From NCBI GenBank assembly GCA_964398485.1, contig CAYNMD010000027.1, forward strand, positions 1 through 10,698: a DNA stretch of 10,698 nt. Reading direction: 5' to 3'. The stretch is from SSEF01 sp964398485 (GTDB lineage: Bacteria > Patescibacteriota > Minisyncoccia > Moranbacterales > UBA1568). Both the position numbers and the translations under genes were made by a program. Below, in pieces: positions 1-5,749 of the stretch (position 1 is the stretch's first letter; each line of letters opens with the position of its first letter). A model generated the notes under the pieces. It was not told the DNA's origin. It saw only the letters and a program-made list of their open reading frames with translations, and did no database searches.

Positions 1-521
1 CCAAGATTGATATTCAGATGAAAGATGCTCGTGGCAAAGAAAATACTGCTTTTACTGTTCAGTATGACTTCTGCATGCCTGATCGCTTCAACCTTACATA
101 CATTGCCTCAGATGGATCGGAAAAAAGACCTGTCGTTGTCCATCGTTCATCTATTGGTGCCATCGAACGCGTTATGGCTTTCCTCATCGAACATTATGCT
201 GGCGCCTTTCCACTCTGGCTTGCTCCCGTCCAAGTAAAACTCCTCCCTATCAGTGAGACTCATTTCTCCTACACCAAGGAAGTGTATGACACTCTACTCA
301 AGGCTGGTATCCGCGTAGAGCTTGATGAGAGTAATGAATCACTCGGAAAAAAAGTTCGTAATGCCAAACTCGAAAAAGTTCCCTATTACATTGTCATTGG
401 TGATCAGGAAATGAATGGACAGTCTCTCGGGATTGAACATCGTGATCATGGGAAAATTGGCAGTCTCAGTATCCATGATTTTCTCAATCGGATAAACGAA
501 GAGATTGCAGCAAAAAAATAA
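1..521 (+). CDS. thrS: Threonyl-tRNA synthetase, C-terminal part (5' truncated by window edge)
   Basis: This is the last 173 codons of threonyl-tRNA synthetase, the cytoplasmic class II enzyme that charges tRNA-Thr; the reading frame enters at base 3. Seen directly: the end of the catalytic core with the VHRSSIGAIERV segment. Its histidine corresponds to the zinc-ligand histidine of the family and its arginine to class II motif 3. The typical LIEHYAGAFPLWLAPVQV junction follows, then a complete anticodon-binding domain of about 95 residues (SLGKKVRNA, VPYYIVIGDQE). Near the C-terminus the usual V-R-x-R stretch reads GIEHRD, a small family-level variation. The gene ends in TAA at 519-521, 15 bases before the next ORF, so the two are probably cotranscribed. 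Promoter and N-terminal domains lie outside the window. Identification is very secure. Confidence 0.97.
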   Translation, partial: KIDIQMKDARGKENTAFTVQYDFCMPDRFNLTYIASDGSEKRPVVVHRSSIGAIERVMAFLIEHYAGAFPLWLAPVQVKLLPISETHFSYTKEVYDTLLKAGIRVELDESNESLGKKVRNAKLEKVPYYIVIGDQEMNGQSLGIEHRDHGKIGSLSIHDFLNRINEEIAAKK

Positions 522-536
522 TCCCAAAAAAATAGT

Positions 537-815
537 ATGCTTTGGCTTTTTGGTAACAACACTGGTGAAAAAGTGACCAAAGAAGAATTCCGAGAGTCTG
601 TTCTCCCGCGGCTCCGAGATCGGGGCCTCTCCGAAGATGACATTCGCTATGTACGAGCCGTTATCGATGCTGCCCTCAATGAGGATGGTAACGATGCTGG
701 CGTTACCGAAAAAGAAATTGACCGCCTCATCGAAAATCTCAAGAAAAATGCCCCCGATCACTTCTCGGACGAAAATCTCAAGAAAACAGAAGATGAACTT
801 CGTCGGAAGCTCTAA
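537..815 (+). CDS. Hypothetical 92-aa helical, charged protein downstream of thrS
   Basis: I do not recognise this family. The product is 92 residues, soluble, very rich in Glu, Asp, Lys and Arg, and predicted mostly helical. It has no signal peptide, membrane segment or cysteine. The central stretch AALNEDGNDAGVTEKEID loosely resembles an EF-hand loop flanked by helices, but the spacing of acidic residues does not match the canonical DxDxDG pattern, so calcium binding is not claimed. It starts with ATG 15 bases after the thrS stop, has no Shine-Dalgarno motif, and ends 23 bases before a strong terminator, so it is the last gene of the thrS transcript. Reality as a gene is supported by position and codon-like composition; function is unknown. 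Confidence 0.75.
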   Translation: MLWLFGNNTGEKVTKEEFRESVLPRLRDRGLSEDDIRYVRAVIDAALNEDGNDAGVTEKEIDRLIENLKKNAPDHFSDENLKKTEDELRRKL

Positions 816-838
816 ATATCATCAAAAAGAGTAAAAGC

Positions 839-870
839 AAAAAGCCCAGTCAATACAGACTGGGCTTTTT
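839..870. terminator. Bidirectional intrinsic terminator between convergent genes
   Basis: A perfect 13-bp inverted repeat (AAAAAGCCCAGTC, loop AATACA, GACTGGGCTTTTT) lies between the plus-strand thrS/hypothetical pair and the minus-strand RRM gene. The A and T tracts on both sides make it a rho-independent terminator in both directions. Confidence 0.93.
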
Positions 871-882
871 GTGGAACGGACT

Positions 883-1158
883 TTAAGCAGCTGGGGCACC
901 GTTGCGATCCTCAAGAGGACGAGCCTCATTGACGGTCAGCGTGCGGCCCTCAAACTCCTTACCATGCCAGAGCTCAATAGCTTTCTGAGCTTCTTCAGCT
1001 GTAGCCATTTCGACGAAACCAAAGCCGCGTGAGCGACCGGTCATACGATCGATAATAACTTTTACTGAAACTACCTGGCCAGCCTGTGAGAAAGCCTCCT
1101 TGAGACCATCTTCAGTGCTGCGATAAGGAATGCCTCCGACGTACAAACGTGTTGACAT
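883..1158 (-). CDS. RRM-domain RNA-binding protein
   Basis: A 91-residue single-RRM protein of the small bacterial (cyanobacterial Rbp-like) type that binds single-stranded RNA. RNP2 is LYVGGI (residues 5-10) and RNP1 is RGFGFVEM (44-51). The aromatic residues that stack on RNA bases are Tyr6, Phe46 and Phe48; the last RNP1 position is Met rather than Phe/Tyr, as is common in bacterial members. The RRM fills almost the whole protein, leaving a short tail (LEDRNGAPAA). I chose the ATG at 1158, which puts RNP2 at the usual distance from the N-terminus; a GTG at 1182 would add eight residues. There is no Shine-Dalgarno motif. The gene is monocistronic, with a long structured leader and an extended -10 promoter, so post-transcriptional control (autoregulation or cold response, as for related proteins) is plausible but inferred. 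Confidence 0.93.
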   Translation of the reverse strand: MSTRLYVGGIPYRSTEDGLKEAFSQAGQVVSVKVIIDRMTGRSRGFGFVEMATAEEAQKAIELWHGKEFEGRTLTVNEARPLEDRNGAPAA

Positions 1159-1182
1159 ACGTAACACTTGTCGATTATGCAC

Positions 1183-1281
1183 TTAACACCTTGTAAGACG
1201 ACCTTCTGGCTTTTTTCTGTCGTAACCAGTCCACGCACCACAAGGGCCGTTCCTACCGTACACGTCGAAAGTAATGACCAA
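1183..1281 (-). CDS. Possible 32-codon leader ORF upstream of the RRM gene
   Basis: The RRM leader contains an ORF starting with TTG at 1281, preceded by TAAGG, and ending with TAA at 1183-1185. It encodes 32 residues, including VYGRNGPCGAWTGYDRKK. It lies in the same frame as the RRM gene and its stop is followed at once by the GTG at 1182. It overlaps both strands of the leader hairpins, so its translation would disturb them. No homologue is recognised, and it may be chance. Listed because its position fits a translation-coupled leader peptide. Confidence 0.25.
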   Translation of the reverse strand: MVITFDVYGRNGPCGAWTGYDRKKPEGRLTRC

Positions 1282-1293
1282 GAAACCTTACAA
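1189..1293 (-). promoter_or_regulatory. Structured 5' leader of the RRM gene with two competing folds
   Basis: Read on the minus strand, the leader segment CTTACAAGG (plus 1189-1197) can pair in two exclusive ways. TTGTAAG just after the start of transcription (plus 1287-1293) pairs with CTTACAA over 7 bp. Alternatively CCTTGT (plus 1240-1245) pairs with ACAAGG over 6 bp, stacked outside an inner 5-bp helix ACGAC/GTCGT (plus 1219-1223 with 1198-1202). Mutually exclusive helices that share one strand are the hallmark of regulatory leaders such as thermosensors, riboswitches and autoregulated mRNAs. It resembles no riboswitch class I can name. The pairings are seen directly; the switching role is inference. 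Confidence 0.4.
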
Positions 1294-1303
1294 ATGCGCC
1301 CCT

Positions 1304-1332
1304 AGTATAGCAGTTTTGATAGAAAAATGCAA
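1304..1332 (-). promoter_or_regulatory. Extended -10 promoter for the RRM gene
   Basis: On the minus strand, -10 TATACT (1304-1309) is preceded by TGC (1310-1312), an extended -10, with a weak -35 TTGCAT (1327-1332) at 17-bp spacing. Predicted start of transcription is near 1297, giving a leader of about 140 nt before the ATG at 1158. Confidence 0.7.
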
Positions 1333-1362
1333 GAATGCCCTACTTTGCCGCCAAATATCAGC

Positions 1363-1368
1363 TATACT
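1363..1368 (+). promoter_or_regulatory. -10 element of the DUF1508 gene
   Basis: TATACT sits in the same octamer context (CTATACTA) as the divergent RRM promoter about 50 bp away. No convincing -35 is seen. Transcription would start near 1375, giving a 24-nt leader before ATG 1399. The GGAG at 1374-1377 coincides with the predicted first transcribed bases and is 22 nt from the ATG, so it is probably not a ribosome binding site. Confidence 0.5.
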
Positions 1369-1398
1369 AAAAAGGAGATAACTCTAACTATTTTGGGT

Positions 1399-1611
1399 AT
1401 GGAAAAACAGGCTCACTATGTACTCTACCGTGACAAAAAAGGTGGTTATCGATTCAGGCTCGTGGCTCCCAACGGTGAAGTGGTAGCGACCAGTGAAAGC
1501 TACACTACTCGGCGAGGTATGATGAATAGCGTTGAGAAAATGGCCATGTGGGCAGCTACTACCCACCTCGAAGAAATCAAATCACCGAAGAAAAAAGCCG
1601 CTACTCGATAG
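1399..1611 (+). CDS. DUF1508 / YegP-like small protein
   Basis: A 70-residue protein with one DUF1508 (UPF0339, YegP-type) repeat: YRFRLVAPNGEVVATSESY followed by TTRRGMMNSVEKM. This matches the family pattern FRFxLxAxNGxVIATSExYxxxxGxxxxIxSV. The fold is a small beta-beta-beta-alpha unit, usually present in tandem; here there is one copy plus a basic tail (KSPKKKAATR). The biochemical role of the family is not established. I prefer ATG 1399, because an upstream in-frame ATG at 1327 would place coding sequence over the divergent promoters and add 24 residues that do not match the family. The stop TAG at 1609-1611 lies inside the terminator hairpin. Confidence 0.88.
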   Translation: MEKQAHYVLYRDKKGGYRFRLVAPNGEVVATSESYTTRRGMMNSVEKMAMWAATTHLEEIKSPKKKAATR

Positions 1612-1619
1612 CGGTTTTT
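1591..1619. terminator. Bidirectional terminator overlapping both convergent stop codons
   Basis: CCGCTA (1598-1603), loop CTCGA, TAGCGG (1609-1614), with an A-run of six on the left and five Ts on the right. The plus-strand stop TAG (1609-1611) is part of the stem, and the minus-strand SGNH gene stops at 1619-1621, at the edge of the T-run. Works as an intrinsic terminator for both strands. Confidence 0.88.
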
Positions 1620-2251
1620 CAGTGATCACCTAAGAGATCCTGTATCTTTGGGAGAAGCCTCTCAGCAATTTTAGTGTAGCCCGCATCGTTAGGATGGATT
1701 GCATCACTCATAAATTCAGTACGCCCAAAAATACCCTTCAGGATATCTTCTTCATAAGCCGCCCCTGTCTCTTTTGCTATCTCTTCATAAAGATCATCCG
1801 ATCCCCCACTCACAATCCCGCTCCGTACTCCCAAAAGAAGAACTATTGCCCCTCCATTTTGAAAACTCGTCACGAGTGCTGTTAAATTTTCCCGAGTTAC
1901 TTTTCGATCAATTCGCCGAAGAAAATCATTTCCTCCAAGAATAAGAATTACCAGTCGCGGCTCCATTTCCCTCACCTCTGGTATCCGAAGCAAAGCTTGC
2001 CCCGTCGTCTCACCAGAAACACCAAAATTTAAAACCGGCTCGTTAAGTTTTTTTGATAATTCTCCAGCCAGCCCTCCATCAGCTGTGCTTGATCCGACTC
2101 CTGCTGCAAGACTGTCGCCAAAAAGAACAACGGGCCCCTTTTTCTGTGATGGGTAATTCTTGACTATCGGGTCAGAGAAAAACCAGCCCCAGGAAAATAG
2201 AACTACCATCCCTAAAAACAAAGCTATCCAAAACCAGCGCTGATATGACAT
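1619..2251 (-). CDS. Membrane-anchored SGNH/GDSL hydrolase (arylesterase, TesA-like)
   Basis: A 210-residue SGNH-fold esterase. An uncleaved N-terminal membrane helix (about residues 5-25) is followed by the catalytic domain outside the cell. Block I is LFGDSLAAG with nucleophile Ser47. Block II is NFGVSGET with oxyanion Gly80. Block III is GGNDF with Asn108. Block V is SDAIHPND with catalytic Asp183 and His186. All catalytic residues are present, so an active esterase or lysophospholipase-type enzyme is expected; the natural substrate (lipid, acylated glycan or other ester) cannot be told. It begins 15 bases after the FAS1 gene and is probably cotranscribed with it. There is no Shine-Dalgarno motif; the stop TGA sits at the edge of the shared terminator. 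Confidence 0.93.
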   Translation of the reverse strand: MSYQRWFWIALFLGMVVLFSWGWFFSDPIVKNYPSQKKGPVVLFGDSLAAGVGSSTADGGLAGELSKKLNEPVLNFGVSGETTGQALLRIPEVREMEPRLVILILGGNDFLRRIDRKVTRENLTALVTSFQNGGAIVLLLGVRSGIVSGGSDDLYEEIAKETGAAYEEDILKGIFGRTEFMSDAIHPNDAGYTKIAERLLPKIQDLLGDH

Positions 2252-2266
2252 TAGCTATTTCTGATT

Positions 2267-2875
2267 TTATTCAGAAGAAGCAGAAAGGACTGCATCAATG
2301 GAGTGCACGACACCATTAGCAGAAAGAATATCGGCCACTTCGATAATTGAAGTATTATTGATCCACCACTTTCCTGCTTTCTGAGTTACTACCAATTCTT
2401 TCCCTTGTACTGTTTTTAGCTTCATACCCTCCTGGAAATCTGCTGTCCGATATTTCCCAGGGACAATATGAACGTTTAAGAGCTCCTGTAATTCATTTTT
2501 ATTGTCCGAATTAAACAGCGCCTGCAAAGAGTCTCTGGAGAGTTTCCCAAAAGCCGTATTCGTTGGAGCAAAAACCGTTACTGCCTGTCTTGACTGGAAC
2601 GACGACACAAGACCAGTAGTCTGCATCGCTGTCAGAAAAGTAGAATGGTCTTTTGATTGTGAGAGATTATCAAAGACGCTTTTTTTAGGTTCCGTGACCT
2701 TGCCGCCAATAGAAACCCCTTCCTCTATAGAAGGCTTCGGCTCACTTGGCTGATTTGAGGGAACCTGAGCGTCTTTCTTTGAAAGAAAAAACCAGTACAC
2801 AAAAAGAGCAACAACCACCCCAAGAAGGAGTAACCACCATGCTGCATTTCCCGAAGAAGTTTTTCTAAGTTCCAT
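2267..2875 (-). CDS. Membrane-anchored fasciclin (FAS1) domain protein
   Basis: A 202-residue surface protein: a short cytoplasmic basic start, one membrane helix (about 12-31), a Pro/Ser/Glu-rich spacer (35-66), and one FAS1 domain (about 67-200). Family landmarks are H1 TVFAPTNTAF (100-109), the NVHIVPG segment (134-140), and H2 GVVHSIDAVL (188-197). FAS1 domains mediate adhesion to cells, proteins or polysaccharides. The gene leads a two-gene unit with the SGNH hydrolase, suggesting binding and de-esterification of the same surface material; this is inference from adjacency only. The ATG at 2875 has no Shine-Dalgarno motif. Confidence 0.93.
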   Translation of the reverse strand: MELRKTSSGNAAWWLLLLGVVVALFVYWFFLSKKDAQVPSNQPSEPKPSIEEGVSIGGKVTEPKKSVFDNLSQSKDHSTFLTAMQTTGLVSSFQSRQAVTVFAPTNTAFGKLSRDSLQALFNSDNKNELQELLNVHIVPGKYRTADFQEGMKLKTVQGKELVVTQKAGKWWINNTSIIEVADILSANGVVHSIDAVLSASSE

Positions 2876-2907
2876 AGGAACAGTTTTTAATATTTCACCT
2901 TACGTTT

Positions 2908-2913
2908 ATTGTA
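2908..2913 (-). promoter_or_regulatory. Extended -10 promoter for the FAS1-SGNH unit
   Basis: On the minus strand TACAAT, preceded by TGT (extended -10), lies 32 bases upstream of the FAS1 ATG and outside the preceding ABC permease gene. No clear -35 is present, which is common for extended -10 promoters. Expected leader is about 26 nt. Confidence 0.5.
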
Positions 2914-2946
2914 ACAGAAAATAGCAGCCCCTGCCGTAAGAAACCC

Positions 2947-3720
2947 CTATATCTTTACCCCTCGCCCACTCGAAAATAGATGCCACACCCATACGGCTAA
3001 TACTGAGATCAGCGTTATAAGAACTGTGTAGGCCACTGTGAGTGAAACATCAGTCACTCCAAGAAGCCCAAACCGGAAACCATTTACCAAATAGAGGACC
3101 GGGTTATACAGCGAAAGTCCTCGCCAAAACTCAGGTAGCAGCTCTATAGAATAAAAAGTTCCCGCAAGATACGTGAGAGGTGTCAGTATAAAGGTTGGGA
3201 AAATCGAGATGGTATCGAAATCCTTGGCAAAAATGCCATTAATAAGGCCCGCCAATGAGAAGAGGACCGAGGAACAGAGAGCAAAAGCGATGAAATGAAT
3301 TGGATGGACAATCTGAAGAGGAGTAAAAAAGAAGGCTACTCCAAGAAGGAGTGTTCCGGTCACCATCCCCCTCAACACTCCTCCACTCACATAACCAAGA
3401 ATCATCACTCCGTAAGGAACTGGGGAAACGAGAATTTCCTCAAGAGACCGCTGGAATTTGGCGATATAAAATCCAAAAGCAGTTTGCATAAATGACTGCG
3501 TAATTACCGACATCAAGATAATCCCTGGAACAATGTACTCCATATAAGAAACATCCCCTACTGGAGCAACCTGAGAACCGATAAACTTACCAAAAACAAG
3601 AAAATACAACGTGGTAGTCACTACCGGAGGAAGAAGATTCTGAATCCATACCCGAAAAAGACGCGAGAATTCCTTGTGGACGATAGTGCTATAAGCAACC
3701 AAAATTTGTCGACTATTCAT
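2947..3720 (-). CDS. ABC-2 type exporter permease (YadH-like)
   Basis: A 257-residue integral membrane protein with six predicted helices (about 24-46, 62-82, 105-132, 142-162, 172-190, 228-248), the architecture of ABC-2 permeases. Family features include the amphipathic N-terminal segment and the loop FQRSLEEILVSPVPY before helix 3, which contacts the ATPase. The helix 5-6 region LTYLAGTFYSIELLPEFWR and the NPVLYLVNGFRFGLLG motif are typical of YadH/NodJ-type exporters. It starts 12 bases after the ATPase gene and forms with it a two-gene exporter. The substrate is unknown; relatives move lipids, polysaccharides or drugs outward. The start ATG follows an A-rich stretch without a Shine-Dalgarno motif. 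Confidence 0.94.
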   Translation of the reverse strand: MNSRQILVAYSTIVHKEFSRLFRVWIQNLLPPVVTTTLYFLVFGKFIGSQVAPVGDVSYMEYIVPGIILMSVITQSFMQTAFGFYIAKFQRSLEEILVSPVPYGVMILGYVSGGVLRGMVTGTLLLGVAFFFTPLQIVHPIHFIAFALCSSVLFSLAGLINGIFAKDFDTISIFPTFILTPLTYLAGTFYSIELLPEFWRGLSLYNPVLYLVNGFRFGLLGVTDVSLTVAYTVLITLISVLAVWVWHLFSSGRGVKI

Positions 3721-3732
3721 ATTGGTATTTTT

Positions 3733-4656
3733 CTATTTCTTTACCTGCTGAATAAAAAATTCTTCGAGCCGATTGGTCTTATTACGCATAGTCACTACCC
3801 GTATACCCAGCTGACTCAAAAGTGAAAAGGCCTGATTGAGATCATGTTCTCTTGAGAGAGTAAGCTCTATCTCGGTATCTCGAACTACTGGATCAAAGTC
3901 TACCAAAATTGATAAAGCCCCTTCTGGAAAAGATTGTGTTGTCTGAAATACAAATGTTTCCTCATCCATCTCACTCAAGAGCTGTTTAATTGCTCCCTGA
4001 GAAATAATCTGTCCGTGATTAATAATGGCAACATTCCGGCAAAGTTGTTCTGCTTCCTCAAGATAATGAGTGGTGAGAATAATAGTCACCCCACGCTGAT
4101 TTAAATCACGTAAAAAATCCCACATTTCCCGCCTAAGTTCAATGTCAACACCGGCTGTTGGTTCATCGAGAATAAGAAGTGTCGGGTCGTGAACCAGAGC
4201 TCGTGCGATCATCAACCGTCGCTTCATACCTCCCGAAAGAAATCTCGCCTGCTCATTTTTTTTCTCATGCAAACCCAGAGATTGCAGCAATTTCTCTGCT
4301 TTAGGCAATGCCTCCGCTCTTGGAATGCCATAATACCCTGCTTGATCAAGTACAATATCAATGACTTTTTCAAAAATACCAAAATTAAATTCCTGTGGCA
4401 CCACTCCAAGATGCATCTTGGCGGCTTGATGGTCACCATCAATAGACAATCCATTGATATGCACACTTCCACCTGTTTTCTTTACTAGACCAGAAACGAT
4501 ATTAATAAGTGTAGACTTCCCAGCACCATTTGGGCCAAGCAAGGCGAAAAAATCTCCTGGCTCAACAGCGAGACTCACCCCCTGAAGTGCTACCACTCCA
4601 TTGTCATACGTCTTTGCGAGTGATTCTATCTGTAACGCTAGCTTCTGATCGGTCAT
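3733..4656 (-). CDS. ABC transporter ATP-binding protein (YadG-like exporter ATPase)
   Basis: A 307-residue ABC ATPase that powers the adjacent ABC-2 permease as a homodimer on the cytoplasmic face. Walker A is GPNGAGKST (41-49), the Q-loop glutamine is Q88 (VVPQEFNF), and the signature is LSGGMKRRL (140-148). Walker B plus catalytic Glu is LLILDEP (160-166), the D-loop AGVD follows, and the H-loop histidine is H197 (TTHYLEEAE). A C-terminal regulatory region of about 80 residues (DUF4162-like position) follows. All catalytic motifs are intact. I chose ATG 4656; a TTG at 4695 would add 13 hydrophobic residues that do not belong to the family and would overlap the putative promoter. Transcribed apart from the upstream genes, from a possible leaderless promoter. 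Confidence 0.95.
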   Translation of the reverse strand: MTDQKLALQIESLAKTYDNGVVALQGVSLAVEPGDFFALLGPNGAGKSTLINIVSGLVKKTGGSVHINGLSIDGDHQAAKMHLGVVPQEFNFGIFEKVIDIVLDQAGYYGIPRAEALPKAEKLLQSLGLHEKKNEQARFLSGGMKRRLMIARALVHDPTLLILDEPTAGVDIELRREMWDFLRDLNQRGVTIILTTHYLEEAEQLCRNVAIINHGQIISQGAIKQLLSEMDEETFVFQTTQSFPEGALSILVDFDPVVRDTEIELTLSREHDLNQAFSLLSQLGIRVVTMRNKTNRLEEFFIQQVKK

Positions 4657-4663
4657 AAGAAAT

Positions 4664-4692
4664 ATAATTACGATTACCAATAATCTTCTCAA
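4664..4692 (-). promoter_or_regulatory. Possible leaderless promoter of the ABC exporter genes
   Basis: On the minus strand, -35 TTGAGA (4687-4692, five of six consensus bases), 17-bp spacer, -10 AATTAT (4664-4669, four of six) ending 7 nt before the ATG at 4656. The transcript would begin within one or two bases of the start codon. The 101-bp gap 4657-4757 holds nothing else recognised and no clear terminator for the preceding operon. Confidence 0.4.
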
Positions 4693-4757
4693 CAAACAAA
4701 CTGTGTCTCAAGTAGCCCGTTTAGTCTACCGAAAAAAGAATAGTTCGTCTAAAATCC

Positions 4758-5042
4758 CTACTCCTCTGGAAGATCATCATTTTCAAGACCGGTAAGCCGC
4801 CCCTGTAGATCAGAGACAAAGGCCTGAGCCTCTGCTTTTGTCTCTATTACAGAATGATCTTCAAATAATTGTTCTCTCTTTGTTTTTTCCCCCTTCTCCT
4901 CCCCAATAGATTCCGTCTGCTGTATTGATCGAGTGAGGAGGCGAAAGTGCTCCTGAAAACCAATCCAAGCAACGATCAATCCAGACCCGCCCAGTAAGAG
5001 AAGTATCCCCAAAACAAAAAATATTTTTTTTCCTGTGTTCAT
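4758..5042 (-). CDS. One-pass membrane protein of unknown function, 94 aa
   Basis: I do not recognise this family. Lysines at the N-terminus and one strong membrane helix (about 7-28) are followed by a hydrophilic, Glu/Lys/Gln-rich region (36-94) expected to be helical. By the positive-inside rule the bulk of the protein faces outside. It has no cysteine and no known motif. Its ATG overlaps the TGA of the preceding gene (ATGA at 5042-5039), so the two are translationally coupled and probably work together. It is the last gene of the minus-strand run that starts at 9149. Alternative roles (lipid-anchored complex subunit, divisome-like bitopic protein) cannot be separated from sequence. Confidence 0.75.
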   Translation of the reverse strand: MNTGKKIFFVLGILLLLGGSGLIVAWIGFQEHFRLLTRSIQQTESIGEEKGEKTKREQLFEDHSVIETKAEAQAFVSDLQGRLTGLENDDLPEE

Positions 5043-5716
5043 TCTTGCACTGTATCTACTGATTTCTTAAAATCAGGCAAAAGATCATTCCTATAGTAGG
5101 CAGCAGCATCATTCAATAGCTGGCTCACGATTCTCTTTGGCTCAGCAAGAGATGGTCTCGTTTCGGCAGGTGCACTCGCTACCGATTCATATTGATCATA
5201 CGCCCTAAGGACAATATCACGTTTCTCACGAAAGACCGTCAGACGATTTTCTAAATGTGCAACATCAACACCACGCTCCCTTAAGAAACGTAGTATTCTT
5301 TCCAACTCTTCTTCAACAAGCTGAAAGCGTGCTGCCTTATCTTGACGAACGAGTTTTATCCGCTCCGTAAGCGTTGCTGTTCCCTCAAGAGGCTTAACCG
5401 AGCGTGGTACCTGCGGATCCATCTTTTGAGGAGTCACTGGAGTAGAGGATCCGGAACCTTCACGAAATTCAGGGCTTTTACGAATCTCTTCCAGTTTTTG
5501 TTCACACTGCTCAGCTGAAAGCTTGGCATACTGCTGACAGCGCTCTACATTCATGTATTTTTTTATAAAAGAAATACAACTCTCTCTCCCCATGCCAGTC
5601 CGCTTCTGACACTCTCCTATAACCGTATCCGCTTCTGAACTCGCCAAAGCGAAACCAGAGCTCATTTCTAGAGCTCCCAACAAAAGAACTAAGAATAAGA
5701 AACATCTCTTGAGCAT
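5039..5716 (-). CDS. Secreted or anchored helical protein with twin CX10C motif, unknown function
   Basis: A 225-residue protein with a signal peptide (basic LKR, hydrophobic 7-18, likely cut after FALA at about 25). The mature N-terminus carries four cysteines (C36, C47, C60, C71) spaced CX10C-X12-CX10C, which would fit a helical hairpin held by two disulfides. A Pro/Ser/Thr linker (about 88-112) and a long, highly charged, probably coiled-coil region (115-180) follow, then a C-terminal helical part (190-225). No family is recognised. ATG 5716 is preferred over the in-frame TTG at 5734 because it gives a normal signal peptide. It overlaps the next gene by ATGA. A TATACT element 8 nt upstream suggests an additional leaderless promoter inside the operon. 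Confidence 0.82.
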   Translation of the reverse strand: MLKRCFLFLVLLLGALEMSSGFALASSEADTVIGECQKRTGMGRESCISFIKKYMNVERCQQYAKLSAEQCEQKLEEIRKSPEFREGSGSSTPVTPQKMDPQVPRSVKPLEGTATLTERIKLVRQDKAARFQLVEEELERILRFLRERGVDVAHLENRLTVFREKRDIVLRAYDQYESVASAPAETRPSLAEPKRIVSQLLNDAAAYYRNDLLPDFKKSVDTVQE

Positions 5717-5724
5717 TATTAGCC

Positions 5725-5730
5725 AGTATA
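5725..5730 (-). promoter_or_regulatory. Internal extended -10, leaderless promoter
   Basis: On the minus strand TATACT preceded by TGG (extended -10) ends 8 nt before the ATG at 5716. It lies in the short gap after the nuclease stop (TAG at 5750-5752). A poor -35 candidate (TTAGAG, 5748-5753) is at 17-bp spacing. Confidence 0.45.
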
Positions 5731-5749
5731 CCAAGATTTAGCCTTCCCT

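Noticed and set aside
339..761. A 140-codon minus-strand open frame across the thrS end and the 92-aa gene
   Set aside because: It is antisense to the certain thrS anticodon-binding domain and spans two genes.
1159..1182. GTG at 1182 as the start of the RRM protein
   Set aside because: It adds eight residues not seen before the RNP2 strand in the family; ATG 1158 gives the usual N-terminus. It is kept only as a possible coupled start after the leader ORF.
1372..1377. AAGGAG as a ribosome binding site for the DUF1508 gene
   Set aside because: It is 22 nt from the ATG with no suitable closer start codon, and it coincides with the predicted transcription start after the TATACT element.
2924..2934. 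GCAG-CCC-CTGC hairpin after the ABC permease gene as a terminator
   Set aside because: Only a 4-bp stem with a 3-base loop, followed by an interrupted T-run, and positioned beyond the gene on the side of the next promoter; too weak to call.
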